Positions 50,197 through 59,577 are shown, counted from the first letter of the stretch. The stretch: 64,000 bases of DNA from Bradyrhizobium manausense (GCF_018129685.1 NZ_JAFCLG010000004.1:372001-436000); one strand, 5' to 3'. Program-made: numbers and translations. The notes: generated from the sequence alone by a model not told the origin.

Positions 50197-51399
50197 ATGC
50201 ATCAGGGACGCCATTTCCTTCAGATTCCGGGCCCGAGCCCGGTCCCCGAGCGCGTCCTGCGCGCCATGGACATGCCCGTCATCGACCACCGGAGCGCCGA
50301 ATTCGGCGAGCTTGGCCGCACCGTGCTGGAAGGCAGCCAGAAGATCTTTCAGACCACGGGGCCCGTCATCATCTTCCCGTCGTCGGGGACCGGGGCCTGG
50401 GAGGCTGCGATCGTCAACACGCTGTCGCCCGGCGACAAGGTGCTGATGGTCGAGACCGGCCATTTCGCCACGCTGTGGCGCCAGATGGCGGGCCGCTTCG
50501 GTATCGAGGTTGACTTCGTGCCGGGCGACTGGCGTCGCGGCGCCGACCCTGACGTGATCGAGGCCAGGCTCACCGAGGACAAGGCCCGTGCCATCAAGGC
50601 GGTGATGGTCGTGCACAACGAGACCTCGACCGGCGCGACCAGCCGCATCGCCGAGATCCGGGCCGCGATCGATCGCACCTCGCATCCGGCGCTGCTGATG
50701 GTCGACACCATCTCCTCGCTCGGCTCGGTCGACTATCGCCACGACGCGTGGAAGGTCGATGTCAGCGTCAGCTGCTCACAAAAGGGTTTCATGCTGCCGC
50801 CCGGCCTCGGCTTCAACGCGATCTCGGAGAAGGCGCGTGCGGCGGCGAAGACCAACAAGATGCCGCGCTCCTATTTCGACTGGGAGGAGATGCTCAAGCC
50901 CAACGCCCACGGTTTCTTCCCATACACGCCGGCGACCAACCTGCTTTACGGCCTGCGCGAGGCGATCGCGATGCTGCTGGAGGAGGGGCTCGACAACGTG
51001 TTCGCCCGGCATCAGCGGCTCGCTGCCGCAACGCGTGCCGCCGTCAGTCATTGGGGGCTCGAAGTGCTTTGCCAAGAGCCGTCGGAATTCTCGCCGGTGC
51101 TCACCGCCGTGCTGATGCCGCCCGGACATGACGCCGATCAGTTCCGCAAGATCGTGCTCGAAAACTACAACATGTCGCTCGGCTCGGGCCTGTCGAAGGT
51201 CGCCGGAAAGGTCTTCCGCATCGGCCATCTCGGCGAATGCAATGCGCTGACGCTGCTGGGCGCGCTCACGGGCGTCGAGATGGGCCTGTCGGTCGCCGGC
51301 GTGCCGCACCGCTCCGGCGGCGTCGACGCCGCGATGAAGCTGCTGGAGCAGCGCGCGCAGGGCAATGCATCGCCCCATCTCAAAGTGGTCGGCACTTAA
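50197..51399 (+). CDS. Class V aminotransferase (serine-glyoxylate/alanine-glyoxylate type), copy 1
   Basis: 400 residues. It reads as a class V PLP enzyme of the serine-glyoxylate aminotransferase group: FPSSGTGAWEAAIVNT (cofactor phosphate site), VVHNETSTGA, MVDTISSLGS and SCSQKGFMLPPGL, in which the Lys forms the Schiff base. It transfers an amino group between serine, alanine or a related amino acid and a 2-oxo acid such as glyoxylate. It starts a plus operon (aminotransferase 1, MFS, aminotransferase 2, crotonase). Copy 2 at 52844 is clearly paralogous. Confidence 0.87.
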   Translation: MHQGRHFLQIPGPSPVPERVLRAMDMPVIDHRSAEFGELGRTVLEGSQKIFQTTGPVIIFPSSGTGAWEAAIVNTLSPGDKVLMVETGHFATLWRQMAGRFGIEVDFVPGDWRRGADPDVIEARLTEDKARAIKAVMVVHNETSTGATSRIAEIRAAIDRTSHPALLMVDTISSLGSVDYRHDAWKVDVSVSCSQKGFMLPPGLGFNAISEKARAAAKTNKMPRSYFDWEEMLKPNAHGFFPYTPATNLLYGLREAIAMLLEEGLDNVFARHQRLAAATRAAVSHWGLEVLCQEPSEFSPVLTAVLMPPGHDADQFRKIVLENYNMSLGSGLSKVAGKVFRIGHLGECNALTLLGALTGVEMGLSVAGVPHRSGGVDAAMKLLEQRAQGNASPHLKVVGT

Positions 51400-51453
51400 G
51401 GCCCGCGCGAGACACGCGGGCGGCAATCATAAGAAACGATCAGGAGGGTGGAG

Positions 51454-52737
51454 ATGGGTATCAGGTTCAAGGCCACGCATGTCGTGCTGGCGATGCTTTG
51501 CGCAATGTATTTCATCACCTATGTCGATCGGGTGAACATCGGCACGGCCGCGAGCGAGATCCAGAAGGAGCTCGTTCTCTCGAACACGCAGCTCGGCCTC
51601 GTCTTCTCCGCCTTCGCCTATCCGTATCTGCTGTTTCAGGTGATCGGCGGCTGGGTCGGCGATCGCTTCGGGCCGCGCAAGACGCTGTTCTGGTGCGGCA
51701 TGATCTGGGCGGTCGCCACCATCTCGACCGGCTTCGTCAACGGTCTTGCCGCTCTGTTCGTGGCGCGCTTCGCGCTCGGCTTCGGCGAGGGCGCGACGTT
51801 CCCGACCGCGACGCGCGCGATGCAGTACTGGACGCCGGCCAATCGCCGTGGCTTCGCGCAGGGCCTGACCCATTCCTTCGCCCGGCTCGGCAATGCCGTC
51901 ACGCCGCCGGTGGTGGCGCTCCTGATCCTGTGGCTGACCTGGCGCGGCGCATTCGTCGTGCTCGGCTTCGTCAGCTTGATCTGGGGCGTGATCTGGGTCT
52001 GGTACTTCCGCAACGAGCCGAAAGACCACGCCTCCATCACGCAGGCCGAGCTTGCCGCGCTGCCGCCGCGCCCGGCCGGCGAGCGGCCGCGTGTGCCCTG
52101 GGGGCCGCTGCTGGGGCGGATGTGGCCGGTGACGCTGACCTATTTCTGCTACGGCTGGTGCCTTTGGCTTTATCTCAACTGGCTGCCGCTGTTCTTCAAG
52201 AACAACTACAATCTCGACATCAAGAACTCGGCGCTGTTCGCCTCCGGCGTCTTCTTCGCCGGCGTGATCGGCGACAGTGTCGGGGGCGTGATCTCGGACA
52301 AGATCCTCGATCGCACCGGCAATGTCCGCCTGGCGCGGCTCAGCGTCACCGTAACGGGATTTGCGGGAGCGCTGCTCTCGCTGTTCCCGATCCTGTTCGT
52401 CCACGACATCACCATCGTCGCGCTGTGTCTGTCGGCCGGCTTCTTCTGTGCCGAGCTCGTGATCGGTCCGATGTGGTCGATCCCGATGGACATTGCCCCG
52501 AAATATTCGGGGACCGCGTCGGGGCTGATGAACACCGGCTCGGCCTTCGCCGCGATCGTCTCGCCGCTGGTCGCTGGTTTCGTGATCGACGCGACCGGCA
52601 ACTGGTACCTGCCGTTCCTGATGTCGATGGGGCTGCTCCTGCTGGGTGGCGTTTCTGCCTTCCTGATGCACCCGGAGCGCCCGTTTACGGACGCCGAGGC
52701 GACGGCGTCGTCCGGGAGGGTGGTGGCGGCCGAGTAG
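51454..52737 (+). CDS. MFS transporter, anion:cation symporter type
   Basis: 427 residues from ATG 51454, six bases after AGGAGG. It has 12 membrane segments. Family features are YVDRVNIGTAASEIQKEL near the N-terminus, GWVGDRFGPRKTL (loop 2-3 motif), and ARFALGFGEGATFPTATRAMQYW. The group (glucarate, phthalate, tartrate and 4-hydroxybenzoate-type symporters) takes up carboxylates. It lies between two aminotransferase paralogues, so a hydroxy or amino acid is a natural substrate (inference). Confidence 0.88.
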   Translation: MGIRFKATHVVLAMLCAMYFITYVDRVNIGTAASEIQKELVLSNTQLGLVFSAFAYPYLLFQVIGGWVGDRFGPRKTLFWCGMIWAVATISTGFVNGLAALFVARFALGFGEGATFPTATRAMQYWTPANRRGFAQGLTHSFARLGNAVTPPVVALLILWLTWRGAFVVLGFVSLIWGVIWVWYFRNEPKDHASITQAELAALPPRPAGERPRVPWGPLLGRMWPVTLTYFCYGWCLWLYLNWLPLFFKNNYNLDIKNSALFASGVFFAGVIGDSVGGVISDKILDRTGNVRLARLSVTVTGFAGALLSLFPILFVHDITIVALCLSAGFFCAELVIGPMWSIPMDIAPKYSGTASGLMNTGSAFAAIVSPLVAGFVIDATGNWYLPFLMSMGLLLLGGVSAFLMHPERPFTDAEATASSGRVVAAE

Positions 52738-52843
52738 GGCCGCCTGATGTGCATGGGAGGCACCTTCAGGAGAGGGGACAAGCCGGTCAAATGGTGCTAT
52801 TCGGCGGGCCATCAAAATCAAGGCCAGACCGGGAAGGACGCCG

Positions 52844-54043
52844 ATGACTCTGCACACTGGAAGGCATTTCCTACAGATTCCAGGACCGACCAACGTGCCC
52901 GACCGGGTGCTGCGGGCGATGGACATGCCGACGCTGGACCATCGCGGTGCGGAGTTCGCCGAGCTCGGTTTTGCCGCCCTTGCCGCGATGCAGCGGGTGT
53001 TCCGCACCAAGCAGCCGGTGATCATCTTCCCCTCGTCCGGCACCGGCGCCTGGGAAGCGGCGATGGTCAACGTGCTCAAGCCCGGTGACAAGGTGTTGAT
53101 GTGCGAGACCGGGCAGTTCGCCGTGCTGTGGCGCGGCATCGCCGACAAGTTCAAGCTCGATGTCGACTTCATCCCCGGCGACTGGCGCCATGGTGCGGAC
53201 CTTGCCGAGATCGAGAAGCGTTTGAGCGCCGACAAGCAGCACGCGATCAAGGCGGTCTGCGTCGTCCACAACGAGACCTCGACCGGCTGCGTCACGCCGC
53301 CGCTCGATGTGCGCAAGCTGCTCGATCGCGTCAAGCACCCGGCGCTGCTGATGGTCGACACCATCTCCGGCCTCGGCTCGATGGAATACGAGCACGACGC
53401 CTGGGGCATCGACGTCTCGGTCGCCGGTTCCCAGAAGGGCCTGATGCTGCCGCCAGGCCTGGGCTTCAACGCCGTATCGGAGAAGGCGCTCAGTGTCGCC
53501 AAAGCCAACGAGGGCATGCGCTCCTATTGGGACTGGCAGGAGGTCATCTCCTTCAACAAGCTCGGCACGTTCCCCTATACGCCTGCCACCAATCTGCTGA
53601 TGGGCCTGCGTGAGGCCGTCAAGATGCTGGAGGAGGAAGGCCTCGAGAACGTCTGGTCGCGCCATAAGCGTCACAGCGCCGCGACGCGCGCCGCGGCCAA
53701 GGTCTGGGGCCTGGAGACGCAGTGCGTCGATCCCGCCGCGCACTCGCCGGCGCTGACCGGCGTGCGCGTGCCTGATGGCCACGACGCCGACGCCTTCCGC
53801 AAGGTGGTGCTCGACAATTTCGACATGTCGCTCGGCACCGGCCTGAACAAGGTCAAAGGCAAGGTGTTCCGCATCGGCCATATCGGCCACTTCAACGATC
53901 TGATGCTGATGGGCACGCTCGCCGGCGTCGAGATGGGCCTGGATCTTGCAAAGATTCCGCATCGGAGCGGCGGCGTGCTGGCAGCCATGGACGTCCTGAA
54001 GGGACGCGACGTGGTGCCGATGACCAAGGCCCAGGTGGCCTGA
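52844..54043 (+). CDS. Class V aminotransferase (serine-glyoxylate type), copy 2
   Basis: 399 residues, clearly similar along the whole length to the copy at 50197, for example GRHFLQIPGP, FPSSGTGAWEAAMVN, VVHNETSTG, MVDTISGLGS and AGSQKGLMLPPGLGF (PLP Lys). Side chains differ around the active site: copy 1 has SCSQKGFM and copy 2 has AGSQKGLM, and the two differ in the segments after PRSYFDWEEM or MRSYWDWQEV. They may act on different amino acids or work in opposite directions. The crotonase gene follows 23 bases later. Confidence 0.87.
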   Translation: MTLHTGRHFLQIPGPTNVPDRVLRAMDMPTLDHRGAEFAELGFAALAAMQRVFRTKQPVIIFPSSGTGAWEAAMVNVLKPGDKVLMCETGQFAVLWRGIADKFKLDVDFIPGDWRHGADLAEIEKRLSADKQHAIKAVCVVHNETSTGCVTPPLDVRKLLDRVKHPALLMVDTISGLGSMEYEHDAWGIDVSVAGSQKGLMLPPGLGFNAVSEKALSVAKANEGMRSYWDWQEVISFNKLGTFPYTPATNLLMGLREAVKMLEEEGLENVWSRHKRHSAATRAAAKVWGLETQCVDPAAHSPALTGVRVPDGHDADAFRKVVLDNFDMSLGTGLNKVKGKVFRIGHIGHFNDLMLMGTLAGVEMGLDLAKIPHRSGGVLAAMDVLKGRDVVPMTKAQVA

Positions 54044-54066
54044 ACGAACTGGAAAGTGAAAGCGCG

Positions 54067-54864
54067 ATGAACGCACCTGCAACTGCCGACGAAGACCTGC
54101 TCTACTCCGTCACGGACGGCATCGCGCGGATCACCTTCAACCGCCCGCAGGCGCGCAACGCCATGACCTTCGCCATGTATGACCGCATGGCGGAGATCTG
54201 CACCGAGATCAACGCCGATCGCTCCATCAAGGTGTTGATCCTGACCGGCGCCGGCGACAAGGCTTTCGCGTCCGGCACCGACATCTCCCAGTTCCGCGCC
54301 TTCGAGACGGCGCAGGATGCGCTCGACTACGAGTCGCGGATCGACCGCGTGCTCGGCACGCTCGAGCAGTGCCGCGTCCCCGTGATTGCGGCCATCGCGG
54401 GCGCCTGCACCGGCGGCGGCGCCGGCATCGCCGCCTGCTGCGACCTGCGGATCGGCACCGCGACGACGCGCATGGGTTTTCCGATCGCGCGCACGCTCGG
54501 CAATTGCCTGTCGATGTCGAACATCAGCCGTGTCGTTGCGCTGGTCGGTCCGGCCCGCACCAAGGACCTGATCTTCACGGCACGTCTGATCGAGGCGCCG
54601 GAGGCGCTGGCTCTCGGCCTGCTCAACGAGATCGTGCCCGATGTCGAGACCCTGCAGCGGCGCGCGGACGAGACCGCAAGGCTGGTCGCAAGCCACGCGC
54701 CCCTCACGATGGAGACGGCCAAGGAAGCCGTGCGGCGAATCCGTCCCACGCTGTCGCGCGAGCAGGGCCAGGACCTGATCCTCAAGGCCTATATGAGCGA
54801 AGATTTCCGCGAGGGCATGGACGCCTTCCTCAACAAGCGGACGCCTGTGTGGAAGGGAAAATAG
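54067..54864 (+). CDS. Enoyl-CoA hydratase/isomerase family protein
   Basis: 265 residues; GAAAGTGAAAG precedes the ATG only weakly. Crotonase features: NRPQARNAMTFAMYDRM, GAGDKAFASGTDISQF, GACTGGGAGIAACCDLRIG and FPIARTLGNCLSMSN. The second catalytic Glu of hydratases is not obvious (FPIARTLG), so a hydrolase or isomerase is possible. It is the last gene of the aminotransferase operon, 23 bases after copy 2, and converges with the outer-membrane protein gene. Confidence 0.84.
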   Translation: MNAPATADEDLLYSVTDGIARITFNRPQARNAMTFAMYDRMAEICTEINADRSIKVLILTGAGDKAFASGTDISQFRAFETAQDALDYESRIDRVLGTLEQCRVPVIAAIAGACTGGGAGIAACCDLRIGTATTRMGFPIARTLGNCLSMSNISRVVALVGPARTKDLIFTARLIEAPEALALGLLNEIVPDVETLQRRADETARLVASHAPLTMETAKEAVRRIRPTLSREQGQDLILKAYMSEDFREGMDAFLNKRTPVWKGK

Positions 54865-54909
54865 CCGCCACTTGATGAGTCCAGCCGTTGGCCCAGGGCG
54901 GGCCCCCGG

Positions 54910-55896
54910 TTATTCCTCCTCGGACACGCACTTTCCGCCGATCAGGGTATCCGGCGGGTTGCAGAAGACGCTCGACGTGCTCGAGCTGGATCCTGTCTGC
55001 GAATTGACGATGCTGAACAACGTGTCTGTGCTCCAGATGTTCGGATCATCCTGACGATGCCGCGCGATCAGCGGCTTGTCCTTCTGGCCGAAGTAGAACT
55101 TCAGGCCACCCCAGATTCCGCGAGTGTCTCCTTCTCCGACGCGCGCTTCGAAGAAGGCGGAGGCCTTGATCTGGTGGCCGAGCGGGAAGGCATATTCGCT
55201 GCCGAGCGCCATCGCGTTCTTGCCCCCGAGATAGCGATGGCCGACATATCCCATCCAGTCGTCGGTCAGATAGTATTTGAGGTTGATCTGGTCGAAGAAC
55301 CGGGTGCGAACGTCGAACGCCGAGGTGCTGGTCGTGGCCGTGATCACCCCGGGGGCGCCGGGAACGAAGAAGAGGTGGGCCGCCGGAGCGACGATGCTGG
55401 TCGAGGAGGTCGTCAGGGAAGCCTGGTTGCCGAATTCGACACCAGCGATTCCCTGGATCGTAAAACGGCCAAAATAATACTCGCCTTCGCCGGCCACTTG
55501 GCTGACGCGCGCTCCGCCGTAGCGATCCCAGGCGGTGTGGCTCGCATAGACGCCGAACAGGGCCTGACCCGGATTTCGCCAGAAGAAGTGGCCGGCGATA
55601 TTGCCGAAGCGACTACCGTCGAAGCTGCCGAAAGCTCCGTCCAACTGTGCGCCGATACTTTGGCCCAAGGGCATCGTGACTGCGCCCTGCGCGCCGCCCA
55701 GGGACCGATTGGCGAGCGAGCCGCCGAACGCCTCGGCCTTGCCGTTGAAGCCATCGACCGCCGGTCCATTGCCGGGGGCCGGCGCGGAGGTAAATAGCAG
55801 CGGATCGGCCAACGCTGCCCCCGAGAACAAGGCTGCGCCGACAATGCCCTGCAAAAAGGCGATCATCAGCTCATTGATTCGCTTCCGAAAGCCCAT
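54910..55896 (-). CDS. Predicted outer-membrane beta-barrel protein, unknown
   Basis: 328 residues with a signal peptide (ending GAALFSGAALA), then alternating hydrophobic strands rich in Gly and aromatic residues (GQALFGVYASHTAWDRYGG, GEYYFGRFTIQGIAGVEFG, FFDQINLKYYLTDDWMGYVGHRYL), which suggests a barrel of about 10 strands. The C-terminal part (about 305-328) is a short tail with two Cys (VFCNPPDTLIGGKCVSEEE), perhaps a disulfide hairpin outside the barrel. No known family was recognised. The ribosome site (AGAGGAA) lies inside a small hairpin (see findings). Confidence 0.65.
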   Translation of the reverse strand: MGFRKRINELMIAFLQGIVGAALFSGAALADPLLFTSAPAPGNGPAVDGFNGKAEAFGGSLANRSLGGAQGAVTMPLGQSIGAQLDGAFGSFDGSRFGNIAGHFFWRNPGQALFGVYASHTAWDRYGGARVSQVAGEGEYYFGRFTIQGIAGVEFGNQASLTTSSTSIVAPAAHLFFVPGAPGVITATTSTSAFDVRTRFFDQINLKYYLTDDWMGYVGHRYLGGKNAMALGSEYAFPLGHQIKASAFFEARVGEGDTRGIWGGLKFYFGQKDKPLIARHRQDDPNIWSTDTLFSIVNSQTGSSSSTSSVFCNPPDTLIGGKCVSEEE

Positions 55897-56191
55897 TCGC
55901 AGGTTCCTCTTCAGGAACGGGTAACGATATCTTACGACCGAGGCAATTGGCAGAATCGCGATTCTATCGGAATGGTTCGCAGTGTTGCCTGGCGGCCACC
56001 GCGGGAGCAGCCCTCGTCTGTGGCTTGCGACCTGGGGCCGGCTCCGGCCTAACGAGGTTCTCGCATCCCGCCGAAAGTCATAGGTGGAGAGTGCCGCCGG
56101 CTTGAACTTGCCGGGGATATCCCCACAATGCTACCACAAGATTGGCATTCCGAATGCCAGAAATGCCCAGGGGAAACGCGTGGGACATGGA

Positions 56192-57166
56192 ATGAAGGCC
56201 GCAGTGGCGCTGACGGCCGCGCTTTGGGCTGCACCGGCACTGGCCGGCTGGGAGCCGACCAAACCCGTCGAGATCGTCGTGGCGGCGGGCGCCGGCGGCG
56301 CCTCCGACCAGATGGCGCGGATGATGCAGGCCGCGATCCAGAAGAACAGTCTGATGAAGCAGCCGATCGTCGTCTCGCTCAAGGGTGGGGCGTCCGGTGC
56401 CGAAGCGCTGATGTACATGAAATCCAGCGAGGGTGATCCGAACAAGGTGCTGATCGCCTATTCGCTGATCTACATGCTGCCGCTGTCGGCGAAAATCCCG
56501 TTCAACTGGCGCGAGCTCACGCCGGTCGCGGTGATCGGGCTCGACCAGTTCGTGCTGTGGGACAACAGCGCCGGCCCCAAATCGGTGAAGGAATTCGTCG
56601 AGGCCGCGAAGGCGGCATCCGCGCCGTTCAAGATGGGCGGCACCGGCTCCAAACGCGAGGATCACGTGCTGACGGTCTTCCTCGAGCAGAAGACCGGTGC
56701 GAAGTTCTCCTATCTGCCCTACAAGTCCGGCGGCGAGGCCGCGACCCAGCTGGTCGGCAACCACACCGAATCCAACGTCAACAACCCGTCCGAAAATCTC
56801 GAAGTCTGGCGCGCCGGCCAGGTACGTCCGCTCTGCGTGTTCGACAAGGAGCGTATCACCTACACCAGCAAGGTGACGGACACGCAGTCCTGGGCCGACA
56901 TCCCGACCTGCAAGGAGGAGGGCGTCGACGTGCAGTATTTGATGCTGCGCGCGATGTTCCTGCCGGGCAAGGTCACGGGTGAGCAGCAGGCATTCTATGT
57001 CGAGCTGTTCCACAAGGTCACGCAGACCGCCGAATACAAGGACTACATGGAAAAACAGGCGCTGAAACCGATCTTCCTGACCGGCAAGGACATGGTGCAG
57101 TTCCTCGAGGAGGACGATGCCCTGAACAAGTCGTTGATGACGGAAGCAGGGTTCGTCGCGAAGTAG
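56192..57166 (+). CDS. tctC: Tripartite tricarboxylate transporter solute-binding protein (TctC)
   Basis: 324 residues from ATG 56192; GTG 56180 after AGGGGA is equally possible and gives a slightly longer signal peptide. The signal sequence KAAVALTAALWAAPALA is followed by TKPVEIVVAAGAGGASDQMARMM, the Bug/TctC start with its binding loop. With TctB and TctA downstream it forms a complete uptake system for a carboxylate. The mature part lacks the usual RAGAGG loop and has VVSLKGGASGAEALMYMK instead, so it is a distinct subgroup. A 177-base gap with repeats separates it from tctB. Confidence 0.86.
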   Translation: MKAAVALTAALWAAPALAGWEPTKPVEIVVAAGAGGASDQMARMMQAAIQKNSLMKQPIVVSLKGGASGAEALMYMKSSEGDPNKVLIAYSLIYMLPLSAKIPFNWRELTPVAVIGLDQFVLWDNSAGPKSVKEFVEAAKAASAPFKMGGTGSKREDHVLTVFLEQKTGAKFSYLPYKSGGEAATQLVGNHTESNVNNPSENLEVWRAGQVRPLCVFDKERITYTSKVTDTQSWADIPTCKEEGVDVQYLMLRAMFLPGKVTGEQQAFYVELFHKVTQTAEYKDYMEKQALKPIFLTGKDMVQFLEEDDALNKSLMTEAGFVAK

Positions 57167-57171
57167 GCGCT

Positions 57172-57316
57172 CTCTCTTCTCCCTCTCCCCGTACTTACGG
57201 GCAGAGGGTCGGGTTGAGGGGCTCTCTCCCCGAAGACAGTGGCAGACGGACTCGTGGAGAGTCCCCCTCACCCGGTGCTTCGCGCCGACCTCTCCCCGCA
57301 AGCGGGGCGAGGTGAC
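57172..57316. repeat. Intergenic palindromic repeat block between tctC and tctB
   Basis: A GC-rich, mixed repeat block. It contains CCCCGC-AA-GCGGGG at 57294-57307 inside CTCTCCCCGCAAGCGGGGCG, and CCCTCTCCCC and CCCCTCACCC elements that look like the dispersed palindromic repeats of Bradyrhizobium-type genomes. It splits an operon whose parts are normally adjacent, so it may be inserted or may process the tct message. Confidence 0.7.
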
Positions 57317-57343
57317 ATCACTCCCAGCTTGTGCAAGCGGCTC

Positions 57344-57886
57344 ATGTCCCAAACCGATCTAGAAATCGTCGTCGACGATCCGACCGCGCCTGACGACAAC
57401 TCGCCCTCCGTCACGCGCACCGGCACGGTCGAAATCATCGCCTGCCTGCTGCTGCTCGCGCTCGCTGCCATCCTGGGCTACGACAATTGGCGCAGCGGCG
57501 CGTCCTGGGATTCGACCGGGCCCGAGCCCGGCTATTTCCCGTTCTATCTGTCCATCGTGCTGGGCGGCGCCAGCCTCTACGGCCTGAGCGCCGCGCTTCT
57601 TGCGCGCCGCACACGATCCGAAACTTTCGTCACGCGCGCGCAGGCCCGCCGCGTGATGGCCGTGTTCGTGCCGACGCTGCTGTTCTGCCTGGTGACGCAG
57701 TTCCTCGGCCTCTACGTCGCGAGCTTCCTGCTGATCGCGGGCTTCATGCGGGCGATCGGCAAGATCGCGCTGTGGAAATCGCTGCTGACCGCCTTCCTGT
57801 TCACGGCGATCATGTTCGTCACCTTCGACATCGCCTTCGACGTCATCATGCCGAAAGGGCCGCTCGAAGCGGCCTTCGGCCACTAG
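57344..57886 (+). CDS. tctB: Tripartite tricarboxylate transporter small subunit (TctB)
   Basis: 180 residues from ATG 57344; the longer in-frame start upstream lies in the repeat block. Four hydrophobic segments (about 26-45, 62-85, 100-122, 135-160) and the family pattern GPEPGYFPFYLSIVLGGASLY mark a TctB protein. It is the small membrane subunit beside TctA. No clear ribosome site is seen, so the start is a best guess. Confidence 0.82.
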   Translation: MSQTDLEIVVDDPTAPDDNSPSVTRTGTVEIIACLLLLALAAILGYDNWRSGASWDSTGPEPGYFPFYLSIVLGGASLYGLSAALLARRTRSETFVTRAQARRVMAVFVPTLLFCLVTQFLGLYVASFLLIAGFMRAIGKIALWKSLLTAFLFTAIMFVTFDIAFDVIMPKGPLEAAFGH

Positions 57887-57896
57887 GGCGAATGCG

Positions 57897-59414
57897 ATGG
57901 AAGCTTTCGGTCTCCTGCTCCACGGCTTCGCCGTCCTGCTGACGTGGAAGACGCTCGCGCTGATGATGGTCGGGCTCGTGCTCGGCATCTTCGTCGGCGT
58001 CCTTCCGGGCCTCGGCGGTCCCAACGGGGTCGCGATCCTGCTGCCGCTCACGTTCACGATGGATCCGACCTCGGCGATCGTGATGCTGTCGTGCATCTAC
58101 TGGGGCGCGCTGTTCGGCGGTGCGATCACCTCGATCCTGTTCAACATCCCCGGTGAGGCCTGGTCGGTCGCGACCACCTTCGACGGCTATCCGATGGCGC
58201 AGCAGGGCAGGGCGGCCGAGGCGCTGACGGCAGCGTTCACGTCCTCTTTCATCGGCTCGCTCGTTGCGGTGCTGCTGATCACGTTTCTCGCCCCGATGAT
58301 CTCGTCCTTTGCGCTGAAGTTCGGTCCGCCCGAGTTCTTCGCGGTTTACCTCCTGACCTTCTGCTCCTTCGTCGGATTGGGGCGCGAGGCCAGGCACAAG
58401 ACGGTCATCTCGATGTCGCTTGGCCTGCTGCTGGCCGGCGTCGGCATGGACACGGTGTCGGGCCAGCTGCGCATGACCTTCGGCTCGTCCGAGCTCTTGC
58501 GCGGTATCAATTTCCTCGTCGCCGTGATCGGCCTGTTCGGCATCAGCGAGATCCTGCTGACGATGGAGGAGCGCCTCGCACTGCGCGGGCACGCGGCGAG
58601 CATTTCGCTGCGTGTCGTGCTGGGCGTGTGGAAGGACTTGCCGAAATATTGGGTGACGCTGTTGCGTTCGTCCTTCATCGGCTGCTGGCTCGGCATCACG
58701 CCGGGCGGCGCGATCGCGGCGTCCTTCATGGGCTATAACCTCGCCAAACGCTTCGCCAAAGATCCCGAGACCTTCGGCAAGGGCCGCATCGAAGGCGTGT
58801 TCGCGCCGGAAACGGCGGCGCATGCCTCCGGCACCGCGGCGCTGCTGCCGATGCTGGCGCTCGGCATTCCCGGCTCCGGCACCGCCGCGATCCTGCTCGG
58901 CGGGCTGATGGTGTGGGGTCTCAATCCCGGCCCGCTGCTGTTCGTCGAGCACAAGGATTTCGTCTGGGGCCTGATCGCCTCGATGTATCTCGGCAATGTC
59001 GTCGGCCTCGTCCTGGTGCTGACGACTGTGCCGATCTTCGCCTCGATCCTGCGCGTGCCGTTCGCAGCGGTCGCGCCGATGATCGTGGTGTCCTGCGCGA
59101 TCGGCGCCTATGCGATCCAGAATGCGATGTTCGACATCTGGCTGATGCTCGGCTTCGGTGTCGTCGGTTACGTCTTCAAGAAGATCGGCATTCCGCTCGC
59201 GCCGTTTACGCTCGCGCTCGTGCTTGGCAATCGCGCCGAGGACGCCTTCCGCCTGTCGATGATCGGCTCGGGCGGCGACCTCAAGGTGTTCTGGTCGAAC
59301 GGCCTGGTCGGCTCGATCACGACGCTGGCGATCGTGCTGCTGTTCTGGCCGGCGATTGACGGGCTGCTCGGGCGCCTCGGCTGGACGCAACGGACTGGGG
59401 CGACAGCGCGGTAG
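57897..59414 (+). CDS. tctA: Tripartite tricarboxylate transporter large subunit (TctA)
   Basis: 505 residues, the typical TctA length, with about 12 membrane helices. It shows the family signatures GVLPGLGGPNGVAILLPLTF, YWGALFGGAITSILFNIPGE, GCWLGITPGGAIAASFMGYN and GIPGSGTAAILLGGLMVWGL. It imports a di- or tricarboxylate delivered by TctC, probably driven by a cation gradient. It begins 10 bases after tctB. Confidence 0.93.
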   Translation: MEAFGLLLHGFAVLLTWKTLALMMVGLVLGIFVGVLPGLGGPNGVAILLPLTFTMDPTSAIVMLSCIYWGALFGGAITSILFNIPGEAWSVATTFDGYPMAQQGRAAEALTAAFTSSFIGSLVAVLLITFLAPMISSFALKFGPPEFFAVYLLTFCSFVGLGREARHKTVISMSLGLLLAGVGMDTVSGQLRMTFGSSELLRGINFLVAVIGLFGISEILLTMEERLALRGHAASISLRVVLGVWKDLPKYWVTLLRSSFIGCWLGITPGGAIAASFMGYNLAKRFAKDPETFGKGRIEGVFAPETAAHASGTAALLPMLALGIPGSGTAAILLGGLMVWGLNPGPLLFVEHKDFVWGLIASMYLGNVVGLVLVLTTVPIFASILRVPFAAVAPMIVVSCAIGAYAIQNAMFDIWLMLGFGVVGYVFKKIGIPLAPFTLALVLGNRAEDAFRLSMIGSGGDLKVFWSNGLVGSITTLAIVLLFWPAIDGLLGRLGWTQRTGATAR

Positions 59415-59577
59415 GCCGCAAGAAAATATCGTTTGATATCAATGGCCTGACGAATCGGCTGTGTTCCGTTCCGCAACACCCCTCGGTTCGATTGTTTCCG
59501 GTTGTTGCCGTAGCGGCACAGCATTTGGGCAGGCGGCGGCGTATATCTTGATCACGAGATTGTGCGGAGGGGATTCC

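Noticed and set aside
50197-54043. Beta-hydroxyaspartate cycle cluster (BhcA-like aminotransferase)
   Set aside because: The other cycle genes (dehydratase, aldolase, imine reductase and IclR regulator) are absent; here the genes sit with an MFS carrier, a GntR regulator and a crotonase.
59433-59442. TTGATATCAA as a further FNR/FixK box
   Set aside because: The half-sites are only 2 bases apart; FNR/FixK boxes need 6. It is an ordinary short palindrome in the tctA to Omp25 gap.
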